Below, in pieces: positions 46,199 to 54,740 of a stretch of DNA of 64,000 bases. A program made the position numbers and the translations under genes. How positions within the stretch are numbered: the stretch's first letter is position 1; each line of letters begins with the position of its first letter. Under the pieces are notes generated by a model. The model was not told where the DNA came from. It ran no database searches and saw only the letters and a list, made by a program, of their open reading frames with translations. Origin of the DNA: Mangrovimonas sp. YM274 (GTDB taxonomy: Bacteria > Bacteroidota > Bacteroidia > Flavobacteriales > Flavobacteriaceae); the NCBI RefSeq assembly GCF_030908385.1, contig NZ_CP133091.1, positions 3,219,501-3,283,500 on the forward strand. Reading direction: 5' to 3'.

Positions 46199-48433
46199 TT
46201 ACTGAATTCTAAACCGCAACCCTGCATAATACATACTACCAAAAATTGGCCCATACACAAAGGTTGAATCAAAATAAGGCCCAAACGGATCATCTGCTGC
46301 TAAAATAGGATTGCCCTGCCTTACATTGGTGATATTTTCACCTCCTAAATATACTTCAAATTTTGTAGAAAACACTTTTGTCACCTGTGCATTCAAAGTC
46401 CCTACGGTAGGTGTGTAATCGGATAATTGATACACCAGCGGATTACTGCTAGTTGCGGCAAAACGTTGCTTCCCCAACCAATTATAGGTCACATCAAATT
46501 TCCATTGAGCGCCATGAGTCCTCCTATGAGTTTCAAATCCGGCATTGGCAAACAAGCGGTGTTTTGGCGTTAAAGGCCGTTCCTTTTTACCGGTTTGGTA
46601 TTGGGTTTGTACATCATAATACTTATATGCAAAACGCAAATCCACGTGTTCATGGATGTTATAATTTACTTCGGCCTGAAAACTATTGGCATAACTATCG
46701 CCTTCCAAATTACTGAAGGTTGCCATCTGTGGGTTTTCAAAATCTACCACTACTTGATTTTCAAAATCGGTGCGGTAAAAATCCAAGGTCACATCTGCCT
46801 TTCTTCCAAACAAATTAAACCCTTGAAGATAGGACACCCCATAATTCCAAGCAATTTCAGGATCCAAACCATAAATACTCCCATCTGAATTAAGAATTTG
46901 AATTTGTCTTGAAGACGCAAAAAGATTTTGGTTCTCTGCAAAAATATTGGCCGAGCGTTTCCCTCTTCCAAAAGAAGCTCTAAAAGCCGATTTTTCCCAA
47001 GGCGTATAACGCACATGAACCCTAGGCGTCACAAAAAAACCTAAGCGATTGTGTTGGTCTACTCTCAAACCTGCTGTTAAGTTCAGTTTTTCCAGATTGT
47101 CAAAATTGTACTCAAAAAAGGCTCCAACCGAGTTATCCACTCTCGCATACTCCGTGCTTTCTACCAATTCATCATAATAATCATAGGTAAAACTCACGCC
47201 AGTTTTTATTTTATGGCGAGAATCTCCTATTATGGAATTATAAATTAGATTGGAATAGATACTGTTTTGTTCGATATCATAAATTCTCATCCCGAAATAG
47301 GAGTCCTGCTGATGATTGCTAACTGCAAATTGCAGCCCCATACTGCGCCAAGGTAACTCGGGATTTACGTAGCCCAACTTCCCAGAAAAATCAAAGCGTC
47401 TGGTATCGATTTCGCTACCCCAAGCATTTGTGGTTAACTTATCCCTTTCCGGATCAAACTCTAACTGACCAGTTTGCTTTTGATCATCCAAATACCGAAA
47501 ATTAAAAAAGCTTACAATGCCCTTTTCTGCATCGGTATATTGCCAACGGTTCATGACATTTATCTGCTTATACAAGGGCATATCCAAAAAAACATCGTCA
47601 TTGACATCGTGTTTTTTGTTATGACTGTTCCCGTGAAGATACAGTCCTGTGCTCAATTTATCGCTAAGCTTAACATTAAAATGCGTATTCAGCTCAATTC
47701 GCTCACTCGTTGCTCCATACAAATTCACAAACAGCTTGTCATCTTTTGTAGGTTTTTGCAATTCGGCATTAATTTGCCCTGCAATACTTTCATAGCCATT
47801 CACTACACTTCCTGCTCCTTTCGTAATCTGAATACTTTCCACCCAAGTCCCTGGTGTAAAACTCAAACCATAGGCTTGGGACGCACCTCTTACCGTAGGG
47901 ATATTTTCCATTGCAATTAAAATGTAAGGACTGGTCAATCCCAACATTTTAATTTGTCGCGTCCCCGAAATGGCATCGGCGAAATTAACATCAATAGAAG
48001 GATTGGTTTCAAAACTTTCCGAAAGATTACAGCACGCAGCCTTTAGTAGTTCATCACTGCTTACCAGCATGGTATTTTCTGCCTGCAAATACAATTTTGA
48101 AGTCGCTTGTTTTCGAGACGTTACCGTTACTTGTTCCAATTCACTCGTAGGCTGCAACCAGTGACGAATTATTTTTGGTTCTGTAATGGTCAAGGTATCT
48201 GTTTTATACCCAACATAACTTATCACTAATTGGGTATAGCTCGTTTCGTAAGGCACCACAAAAGCACCATCAATATCCGTTACGGCTCCAATGGAAGTAT
48301 TGAGCCAGTACACATTGGCACCAGCCAAAGGGATGTGCTTGTTTTCATTATTTGCTTCCAAGACCATTCCCTTTACCTCTTGCTGAGAAAAAGCGAATAC
48401 CGGAAACATTAAAAAATATATAAGGTATTTCAT
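46199..48433 (-). CDS. TonB-dependent receptor of metal-linked type (Cys-Cys plug)
   Basis: 744 aa. Signal peptide 1-16; carboxypeptidase-regulatory-like domain about 18-95 (KGMVLEANNENKHIPLAGANV); plug about 105-230 with the unusual pair C134-C135 in LLKAACCNLSESFETNP; then the barrel, ending YYAGLRFRIQ. Barrel size is that of a small-ligand receptor. The Cys pair, the HMA gene after it and the Cys-rich HYC_CC_PP gene before it suggest copper or another soft metal, or its chelate, as ligand. Metal identity is inferred. Confidence 0.87.
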   Translation of the reverse strand: MKYLIYFLMFPVFAFSQQEVKGMVLEANNENKHIPLAGANVYWLNTSIGAVTDIDGAFVVPYETSYTQLVISYVGYKTDTLTITEPKIIRHWLQPTSELEQVTVTSRKQATSKLYLQAENTMLVSSDELLKAACCNLSESFETNPSIDVNFADAISGTRQIKMLGLTSPYILIAMENIPTVRGASQAYGLSFTPGTWVESIQITKGAGSVVNGYESIAGQINAELQKPTKDDKLFVNLYGATSERIELNTHFNVKLSDKLSTGLYLHGNSHNKKHDVNDDVFLDMPLYKQINVMNRWQYTDAEKGIVSFFNFRYLDDQKQTGQLEFDPERDKLTTNAWGSEIDTRRFDFSGKLGYVNPELPWRSMGLQFAVSNHQQDSYFGMRIYDIEQNSIYSNLIYNSIIGDSRHKIKTGVSFTYDYYDELVESTEYARVDNSVGAFFEYNFDNLEKLNLTAGLRVDQHNRLGFFVTPRVHVRYTPWEKSAFRASFGRGKRSANIFAENQNLFASSRQIQILNSDGSIYGLDPEIAWNYGVSYLQGFNLFGRKADVTLDFYRTDFENQVVVDFENPQMATFSNLEGDSYANSFQAEVNYNIHEHVDLRFAYKYYDVQTQYQTGKKERPLTPKHRLFANAGFETHRRTHGAQWKFDVTYNWLGKQRFAATSSNPLVYQLSDYTPTVGTLNAQVTKVFSTKFEVYLGGENITNVRQGNPILAADDPFGPYFDSTFVYGPIFGSMYYAGLRFRIQ

Positions 48434-48514
48434 TATGATATCAATTGATTATACGGCTTCAAAATGAAGCACTAAAAACTAAATTCCATGCGCTAAAGCG
48501 CCTGCAATCCATAA

Positions 48515-48928
48515 TCAAATGACAAATACTTGATTGAGCACCTGTATGTCTACAATCAAGCTTGGGGAAATATAATATTTATGGTGAACAAGCCCCTTGG
48601 TTTCACCCTTAAAAAGGTCTATGTAACTATATACAAAACTGGACAAAAAGATCTTTTGTCCATAATCCAGATCATCAAGACTGGAGGTATTTAGTTCCTC
48701 TTGGCCCAACACCACTTCAACTTCATCTGTACAGCAAGACTTCTTCTGCACCGAAGTTTCCGTATGTGCCCTCATTTCACTATCACATTTTTCTACCTTA
48801 GAAAACACGGCCACATCAACCAGGTTACTGCCACAATAATGCTTTTCAACCGTAAGGGAAATGGTTGAAAACAGCACCAAGATAGCCAATGCCATAGAAA
48901 ATATTTTGTATGCCCGCTTCTCTTTCAC
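48515..48928 (-). CDS. HYC_CC_PP family small Cys-rich protein
   Basis: 137 aa from a GTG start, with an N-terminal hydrophobic segment at about 9-27 (signal anchor or signal peptide). The name-giving signature is visible: H30-Y31-C32-G, then C48, then KKSCC (C65, C66). The late Pro-Pro of the family is only S-P-S here (YYISPSLIVDIQVLNQVF). I recall such proteins beside Cys-Cys TonB receptors and HMA proteins in Bacteroidota. Function is unknown; metal binding is likely. A second possible start is Met12. Confidence 0.78.
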   Translation of the reverse strand: MKEKRAYKIFSMALAILVLFSTISLTVEKHYCGSNLVDVAVFSKVEKCDSEMRAHTETSVQKKSCCTDEVEVVLGQEELNTSSLDDLDYGQKIFLSSFVYSYIDLFKGETKGLVHHKYYISPSLIVDIQVLNQVFVI

Positions 48929-48932
48929 GACA

Positions 48933-48962
48933 CAAATGTATTAAAAATATCACAGAGACAAA
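48933..48962 (-). promoter_or_regulatory. Promoter of the metal-linked operon
   Basis: On the minus strand TTTG (48959-48962), 18 nt, then TACATTTG (48933-48940): both elements match the Bacteroidota -33/-7 consensus. The predicted start of transcription falls on or next to the GTG codon at 48928, so the mRNA may be leaderless. Confidence 0.6.
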
Positions 48963-48985
48963 TTAGCATGAAACAACCCAAATAT

Positions 48986-49414
48986 TTATCGTTTTAATCG
49001 CTGATAGTAAAAGGCAGGCAACAGTAGCAACAAACCTATTGGCTGAATTAAAAATCGACGAATATTAAAAAAAAGATAATACTGTGATTGCTTTGGTGAC
49101 AAAACAAAATAAAGAAACAAGGCTATCAAAACCACATAGGCCACGCCATACAGGAGTGTCGAAAACTTTACCACACTCCAATCTTTAAATGCCACAAAAA
49201 GAATCCCTAAAGATATGAGGGTATTCAACACATAACGCAAGGTTGTAGACAAGGTCAGTTTAAAAACTTCCTGCCTTGGGTTGTCCATATACAAATAATC
49301 ATTTTTAAAGAACTCCAAATAAGGATCGTAGAACAGGTCGTTTTCAAAAAAACGAATCAAGACCAAAAGGCCTATCAAAACAGCCATCAAGATATATTTA
49401 GTTATTGTTTTCAT
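48986..49414 (-). CDS. Exosortase F-associated membrane protein
   Basis: 142 aa starting at MKTITKYILMAVLIGLLVL. The start at 49414 overlaps the xrtF stop by four bases (ATGA); the longer open frame upstream of it only shadows xrtF. Four hydrophobic helices; the RFFENDLFYDPYLEFF segment is the family signature near exosortase F genes in flavobacteria (the TIGR04127 type). The role is unknown, probably assistance to XrtF in the inner membrane. Confidence 0.85.
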   Translation of the reverse strand: MKTITKYILMAVLIGLLVLIRFFENDLFYDPYLEFFKNDYLYMDNPRQEVFKLTLSTTLRYVLNTLISLGILFVAFKDWSVVKFSTLLYGVAYVVLIALFLYFVLSPKQSQYYLFFNIRRFLIQPIGLLLLLPAFYYQRLKR

Positions 49415-49959
49415 TCCCCTTTTTTTGAAACCGACACACGATTTACCCAAATAATCCACAATAAAAACAGCATCCCGTAAATAATTAAAGGAAACACCAC
49501 CGAATGCAATACTTCCTGGCTTTCGGGATAATGATATAAGCCCACCGCCAAAAGGGCAATTCTTACAACATTCACGGCATATATCAAGATACTCCCCACC
49601 AACAAATAAATAATGGTAGGTTTTAAACGTCCTGCAAACGCCACAATAAATGATACAAATAAAATAATAACACTTACAGCATTGCACCCCTCAACGATTC
49701 GTGCCAAGAACACATTATTGACAATCATTTTCATGGATGGTTCATCGGGATGGGGTTCAATTTTAGCATCGTAACCAAAATTTTCAACAACCTCCCTACT
49801 TTGCCTAGCCACCAAATTAGTGAGATAATCAGGATAATAGATATCACCAGTACTATATTGCAGATACAATTTATAGCCTATAACCAACACAGCATAGACT
49901 CCTAAAAAAGTGATAATAAATTTGATAACTTCCTTATATTTCTGCAATAACTCCTTCAC
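49411..49959 (-). CDS. xrtF: Exosortase family protein XrtF
   Basis: 182 aa from a GTG start, multi-spanning. The exosortase/archaeosortase triad is present: C92 in VEGCNAVSV, R133 in NVVRIALL, H152 in LHSVVFPL. Exosortases are membrane transpeptidases that cut and attach proteins with a C-terminal sorting signal. XrtF is the flavobacterial short form. I see no gene with a matching sorting signal next to it. It is divergent from the GAF gene, with a 90-nt shared region. Confidence 0.88.
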   Translation of the reverse strand: MKELLQKYKEVIKFIITFLGVYAVLVIGYKLYLQYSTGDIYYPDYLTNLVARQSREVVENFGYDAKIEPHPDEPSMKMIVNNVFLARIVEGCNAVSVIILFVSFIVAFAGRLKPTIIYLLVGSILIYAVNVVRIALLAVGLYHYPESQEVLHSVVFPLIIYGMLFLLWIIWVNRVSVSKKGE

Positions 49960-50001
49960 TTCCCAATAAATATTGAATTGTTAAATTTATACAAATTGGC
50001 C

Positions 50002-50031
50002 TTTTGGAACAGCCCCTTTTAAATACTTTTA
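50002..50031 (+). promoter_or_regulatory. Possible promoter of the GAF gene
   Basis: TTTTG (50002-50006), 17 nt, then TACTTTTA (50024-50031), one mismatch from TAnnTTTG. The leader would be about 15 nt. Confidence 0.35.
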
Positions 50032-50049
50032 CAAAAACTTTTAAACAAT

Positions 50050-50505
50050 ATGAATTTCGACCAGCTTACAACTCAAGTAGACAATATTATCCAAGGATCT
50101 TCAAGTGTAGATGAAAAACTTTTGGCTATCTGCTCCCTTTTAGAAGCCAATGTATCTTATTACAACTGGGTGGGATTTTATTTTAGAAACGGAGATAAGG
50201 AAGAGTTGAAATTAGGGCCATATGTGGGCGCCCCAACAGACCACACTATTATTCCCTTTGGAAAAGGAATCTGTGGGCAAGTCGCCGTAAGCAACCAAAA
50301 TTTTGTAGTTCCCGACGTTTCTGCTCAAGATAACTATATTGCTTGCAGCATAACGGTCAAAGCCGAAATTGTCATTCCTATTTTTGTGAATGGTGAGAAT
50401 ATCGGGCAGATAGATATTGACTCCAACACCCCCAACCCATTTACAGAAGCAGACGAACGCTTTTTAGAATATGTTTGCGCTCAGGTTTCTTCGATTCTTT
50501 CCTAA
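50050..50505 (+). CDS. GAF-domain protein, free methionine-R-sulfoxide reductase-like
   Basis: 151 aa, a single GAF domain with the fRMsr pattern: WVGFYF near 40, GKGICG with C75, NYIACS with C99, then EIVIPIF and GQIDIDSNTPNPFTEADERF. In E. coli fRMsr three Cys matter. Those matching C94 (C75 here) and the catalytic C118 (C99 here) are present. The one matching C84 is replaced in GAPTDHTIIPF. It may reduce free Met-R-sulfoxide with a different resolving Cys, or be a sensor only. Single gene. Confidence 0.75.
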   Translation: MNFDQLTTQVDNIIQGSSSVDEKLLAICSLLEANVSYYNWVGFYFRNGDKEELKLGPYVGAPTDHTIIPFGKGICGQVAVSNQNFVVPDVSAQDNYIACSITVKAEIVIPIFVNGENIGQIDIDSNTPNPFTEADERFLEYVCAQVSSILS

Positions 50506-50513
50506 CTTAAAAA

Positions 50514-51764
50514 TTACATTCCGGTTCTAATAGCCTCAACTGGATTTAACTTGGAAGCCGAAATAGCGGGTATCACTCCAGATATCAAGCCAATTGCCGT
50601 AGAAAGCGAGAAGCCTAACATCATATTCGAAATGGATAGGATAAACTTAAAATCCCCGGTAAACTGAGACGCTATTATTGAGGTTATCCAGACCAATATT
50701 AAACCTACCACACCACCAAATACGGCCAAAATAACGGCTTCAAACAAAAACTGCAACAGGATAAACCTGTTTTTAGCCCCCAGCGACTTTTGAATACCAA
50801 TAAGATGGGTACGCTCCTTGACACTTACAAACATGATATTGGCTATTCCAAAACCACCTACCAAAAGCGAAAAACCACTAATAATCCACCCCATCACATT
50901 CATGGTTCCCAAAATACTGTCAATAGCATTGGTCATCCCTGATAACTTATTGATAAAAAAATCGTCAGGCTGGTCGGCCTTTAGCCCTCTGTAAGCTCTA
51001 AACTTTTGTTTTAGCACCTGCTCAAAAGCCCCGAGATCGATTCCCTTTTCAGGTTTTACAATAACAGCACCTGGAATCCCATCAACACCTCCCGTTTGGA
51101 ACCGTCTAACAAAATTTACCGGCACCCAAGCCTTTTCATCGGGGGAATCTCCAAGATTCGCTCCAAACTTCTTGAGCACACCAATCACTGTCAACTTACG
51201 CCCATAAGCTCTCACTTGTTTCCCTACAGGATTTAAGTTTCCAAACAAATTCTCAGCCAAGGTATACCCCAATACAATCACAGGTGCTCCTGTAACAGAT
51301 TCGGATTCCGTATAAAAACGGCCTTTCTCCAAGGTTAAATTTTCAATGTCATAAATTTCATTGGTCACGGGTGTAATATTCACTCCCGAAACCGTCTCTC
51401 CTTCATACCGAATGGTTTCATTCCCTCCAAAAATCACAAAAGCAGATGCCGCTATACCAGGCACACTCCTTCTTAAAAATTCATAATCATCATAACCTGT
51501 TTGTGGAAATCGCTCCCGTTGCCATCTAGGCACATCGGTTGGGCCAAAAGAAAATTTGGTAATATACATCGTATTTTTATCCAAACCGGAAAGATTTTCC
51601 TTTATTTTATGATCCAAGGAATCTACCGCAGCCAATATGGCTATAATTGAAAAAATACCAATGGTAACCCCCAACAAAGACAAGGCAGTACGGAGCTTAT
51701 TGTTACGAAGGGCACTTAAGGCAAATCCAAAACTTTCTTTTAATAACCTTAGGTAAAGCAGCAT
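50514..51764 (-). CDS. ABC transporter permease, MacB/FtsX type
   Basis: 416 aa. One N-terminal transmembrane helix (ALSLLGVTIGIFSIIAILAAVDSL), a periplasmic MacB core domain at about 45-250 and three C-terminal helices with the FtsX block (GFGIANIMFVSVKERTHLIGIQKSLGAKNRFIL). The end NPVEAIRTGM is typical. Members work with a MacB-type ATPase and often a periplasmic adaptor in efflux or lipoprotein release; neither is encoded next to it here. Confidence 0.88.
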   Translation of the reverse strand: MLLYLRLLKESFGFALSALRNNKLRTALSLLGVTIGIFSIIAILAAVDSLDHKIKENLSGLDKNTMYITKFSFGPTDVPRWQRERFPQTGYDDYEFLRRSVPGIAASAFVIFGGNETIRYEGETVSGVNITPVTNEIYDIENLTLEKGRFYTESESVTGAPVIVLGYTLAENLFGNLNPVGKQVRAYGRKLTVIGVLKKFGANLGDSPDEKAWVPVNFVRRFQTGGVDGIPGAVIVKPEKGIDLGAFEQVLKQKFRAYRGLKADQPDDFFINKLSGMTNAIDSILGTMNVMGWIISGFSLLVGGFGIANIMFVSVKERTHLIGIQKSLGAKNRFILLQFLFEAVILAVFGGVVGLILVWITSIIASQFTGDFKFILSISNMMLGFSLSTAIGLISGVIPAISASKLNPVEAIRTGM

Positions 51765-51877
51765 TTATAGAGATGATTTTTTACTGATTTAAAGATAGGA
51801 CGTTTTTAACGTTTTTGTGTTACAAAAAAACTAAAATAAACCCTTCATAAATAGGCGGCAATTTCTTTAAGAATGTG

Positions 51878-51885
51878 TATTTTTG
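51878..51885 (+). promoter_or_regulatory. -7 box of the purH promoter
   Basis: TATTTTTG followed by CA is a perfect TAnnTTTG box. No clear -33 TTG precedes it. Transcription would start near 51890, about 87 nt before purH. The leader contains a weak TTTCC/GGAAA hairpin (about 51942-51960). Confidence 0.55.
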
Positions 51886-51976
51886 CACTTTAAAAAAATT
51901 GAGGCTTTCAATTGGGATGGAAGCTAGCAAAAATAACTGTCATTTCCGTAAGAAAAGGAAACTAAACAACAATAAA

Positions 51977-53509
51977 ATGAATACTGACAAAACTATTAAA
52001 TCGGCTTTAATATCCGTTTTCAGCAAGGAAGGTTTAGAACCAATCGTGAGAGAACTGCACGCCCAAAACGTAACCATTTACTCTACTGGAGGTACCGAAA
52101 CTTTCATTAAAGACCTTGGGATAGATGTAGTCCCTGTTGAAGATGTGACCTCTTACCCATCTATTTTGGGAGGACGTGTAAAAACCTTACACCCTAAAGT
52201 ATTTGGTGGTATTTTGAACCGTCAAAACAATGAGAGCGATGTGACCGAACTTGAAGAGTTCAACATTCCTCAAATTGATTTAGTGATTGTTGATTTATAT
52301 CCTTTTGAAAAAACTGTAGCCTCAGGAGCTTCCAACCAAGATATCATTGAAAAAATTGATATTGGAGGAATTTCCTTGATCCGTGCTGCAGCCAAAAATT
52401 ACGCCGATGTAGTTTGCGTATCTTCTGTTGATGACTACGCTGAATTCTTGGAATTGTTACAAACCAAAAAGGGAGAAACTTCTGAAGCTGACCGCAAGCG
52501 TTTTGCTGCCAAAGCCTTCAACGTATCGTCTCACTACGATTCTGCCATTTTCAACTACTTTAATCAAGATCTAGACATCCCAGCTCTTAAAGTAAGTGAA
52601 ACAAAAGGTAAAGTATTGCGCTACGGAGAAAACCCTCACCAAAAAGGATTCTTCTACGGTGATTTCGACGCCATGTTCACTCAACTTAACGGAAAAGAAT
52701 TAAGCTACAACAACCTTTTGGATGTTGACGCTGCCGTAAACTTGATGGATGAATTTAAAAATGACGCGCCAACTTTCGCCATTTTAAAACATAACAACGC
52801 TTGTGGTTTGGCACAACGCGACACCCTTCACCAAGCTTATGTAGATGCCTTGGCTGGAGATCCAGTTTCTGCTTTTGGTGGTGTATTGATTGCCAATAAA
52901 GAAATTGACTTGGCTACAGCCGAAGAAATTCACCAATTGTTCTGTGAAGTAGTAATCGCTCCAGGTTTTACTGCGGAAGCAGAAGAACTTTTAAAAGGTA
53001 AAAAGAACCGAATCCTTTTGGTACAAAATGATGCCGAATTGGCCCAAACCCACGTTAGAACTTGTCTTAACGGTGTATTGGTACAGGACCGCAACAATGT
53101 ATCAGACACAAAGGAAGGCACTGAAACCAAAACTGATAAAGCGCCAACCGATGCCGAACTAGACGATTTGATCTTTGCTTCCAAAATTTGCAAGCACACC
53201 AAATCCAACACAATCGTGTTGACCAAAAACAAGCAATTGTGTGCTAGCGGAACAGGACAAACAAGTCGTGTAGATGCGCTCAACCAAGCCATTCACAAAG
53301 CGCAATCTTTCAACTTCGATTTGAAAGGCGCTGTAATGGCTAGTGATGCCTTTTTCCCATTCCCGGATTGTGTAGAAATAGCAGACAACGCAGGAATTAC
53401 AGCCGTAATTCAACCAGGAGGTTCCATCAAAGACCAATTGAGCATAGACTACTGCAACGAGCATGGTTTGGCTATGGTATTTACAGGAACACGTCATTTT
53501 AAACACTAA
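51977..53509 (+). CDS. purH: Bifunctional AICAR formyltransferase / IMP cyclohydrolase
   Basis: 510 aa. N-terminal MGS-like cyclohydrolase domain (about 1-145): SALISVFSKEGLEPIVREL, STGGTETFI, GGRVKTLHPKVFGGIL. C-terminal AICAR transformylase domain with KVLRYGENPHQKG, FAILKHNNACGLA, DPVSAFGG and the late FPFPDCVEIADNAGITAVIQPGGS. It performs the last two steps of IMP synthesis. An in-frame ATG at 51875 overlaps the promoter box and adds an unconserved Lys/Asn-rich tail, so I take 51977 as the start. Confidence 0.96.
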   Translation: MNTDKTIKSALISVFSKEGLEPIVRELHAQNVTIYSTGGTETFIKDLGIDVVPVEDVTSYPSILGGRVKTLHPKVFGGILNRQNNESDVTELEEFNIPQIDLVIVDLYPFEKTVASGASNQDIIEKIDIGGISLIRAAAKNYADVVCVSSVDDYAEFLELLQTKKGETSEADRKRFAAKAFNVSSHYDSAIFNYFNQDLDIPALKVSETKGKVLRYGENPHQKGFFYGDFDAMFTQLNGKELSYNNLLDVDAAVNLMDEFKNDAPTFAILKHNNACGLAQRDTLHQAYVDALAGDPVSAFGGVLIANKEIDLATAEEIHQLFCEVVIAPGFTAEAEELLKGKKNRILLVQNDAELAQTHVRTCLNGVLVQDRNNVSDTKEGTETKTDKAPTDAELDDLIFASKICKHTKSNTIVLTKNKQLCASGTGQTSRVDALNQAIHKAQSFNFDLKGAVMASDAFFPFPDCVEIADNAGITAVIQPGGSIKDQLSIDYCNEHGLAMVFTGTRHFKH

Positions 53510-53547
53510 TAAAACGTCCACTTGGTGGAAATTTATCATAAAGAATT

Positions 53548-53592
53548 GGCACTCCTGTAGGTCTCTATACCTCATGAGTGCCTTTTATTTTA
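53548..53592 (+). terminator. Terminator after purH
   Basis: GGCACTC (53548-53554) pairs with GAGTGCC (53576-53582), with a smaller AGGT/ACCT stem in the loop and a TTTTATTTT tail. Confidence 0.85.
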
Positions 53593-53701
53593 CATATAAT
53601 TAGAATACCAATTAAAGGCTGTATATTTAGCAAGTTTTATTACATTTACAACAATGTGAAAAAGCAGATAGATATAAACCCAAATAATTACAAAATAGCA
53701 C

Positions 53702-54730
53702 ATGGGATTTTTTGATTTCTTAACAGAAGAAATAGCTATAGACCTAGGAACAGCAAACACACTCATCATACATAACGATAAAGTTGTTGTAGACAGCCCA
53801 TCCATAGTTGCCAGAGACCGTGTATCTGGAAAAATCATTGCCGTTGGAAAAGAAGCCAACATGATGCAAGGTAAAACACACGAAAACATCAAAACCATTC
53901 GCCCTTTGAAAGATGGGGTAATTGCCGATTTTGATGCCTCTGAGCAGATGATCAGCATGTTTATTAAAAACATTCCTGCCCTTAAAAAGAAGCTATTTTC
54001 TCCTGCCTTACGCATGGTAGTTTGTATCCCTTCAGGGATTACCGAAGTAGAAATGCGTGCGGTAAAGGAATCCTGTGAACGTGTAAACGGAAAAGAAGTC
54101 TATTTGATCCATGAGCCTATGGCCGCCGCCATCGGTATTGGCATTGACATCATGCAACCAAAAGGAAACATGATTGTGGACATAGGTGGTGGAACCACTG
54201 AGATTGCCGTGATTGCCTTAGGCGGTATTGTTTGTGACAAATCTGTTAAAGTTGCTGGTGATGTATTTACCAATGACATCATATATTACATGCGTACCCA
54301 ACACAACCTTTACGTTGGAGAGCGCACTGCCGAAAAAATAAAAATCCAAATTGGAGCTGCTACCGAAGACTTGGAATTACCGCCAGAAGACATGAGCGTT
54401 CAAGGTCGTGACCTTCTTACAGGAAAACCAAAGCAGGTACAAATTTCTTTCCGAGAAATCGCCAAAGCTTTGGATAAATCCATTTTAAGAATTGAAGATT
54501 CTGTTATGGAAACCCTATCGCAAACACCGCCAGAATTAGCCGCCGATATTTACAATACAGGGATCTATTTAGCCGGTGGAGGAAGTATGCTTCGTGGTTT
54601 GGACAAACGTTTATCACAAAAAACAGATTTACCAGTTTACATCGCCGAAGATCCTTTACGTGCTGTTGTAAGAGGAACTGGAATTACACTTAAAAACCTA
54701 CCTAGATTCAAAAGTGTATTGATAAAATAA
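53702..54730 (+). CDS. mreB: Rod-shape determining actin homologue MreB
   Basis: 342 aa. Actin-fold motifs: phosphate 1 AIDLGTANTLI, phosphate 2 MIVDIGGGTTEIAVI, adenosine GIYLAGGGSMLRGLD. MreB polymers on the inner membrane steer the elongasome. It is the first gene of mreBCD-mrdA-rodA, after a 192-nt gap to purH. TACATTTA at about 53642 is a one-mismatch -7 box, without a clear -33. Confidence 0.97.
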   Translation: MGFFDFLTEEIAIDLGTANTLIIHNDKVVVDSPSIVARDRVSGKIIAVGKEANMMQGKTHENIKTIRPLKDGVIADFDASEQMISMFIKNIPALKKKLFSPALRMVVCIPSGITEVEMRAVKESCERVNGKEVYLIHEPMAAAIGIGIDIMQPKGNMIVDIGGGTTEIAVIALGGIVCDKSVKVAGDVFTNDIIYYMRTQHNLYVGERTAEKIKIQIGAATEDLELPPEDMSVQGRDLLTGKPKQVQISFREIAKALDKSILRIEDSVMETLSQTPPELAADIYNTGIYLAGGGSMLRGLDKRLSQKTDLPVYIAEDPLRAVVRGTGITLKNLPRFKSVLIK

Positions 54731-54740
54731 GTAATACCAA

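Noticed and set aside
48490-48501. GCGCT-AA-AGCGC palindrome between the HYC_CC_PP and TonB receptor genes
   Set aside because: Short, single copy and without a T-run; it may be an intra-operon stem, but nothing supports a regulatory role. The nearby GCTTCA/TGAAGC stem (48456-48470) is equally uninformative.
49415-49687. N-terminal extension of the exosortase F-associated protein
   Set aside because: It only reads xrtF in another frame, is Cys-rich and unconserved; the ATGA-coupled start at 49414 gives a normal membrane protein.
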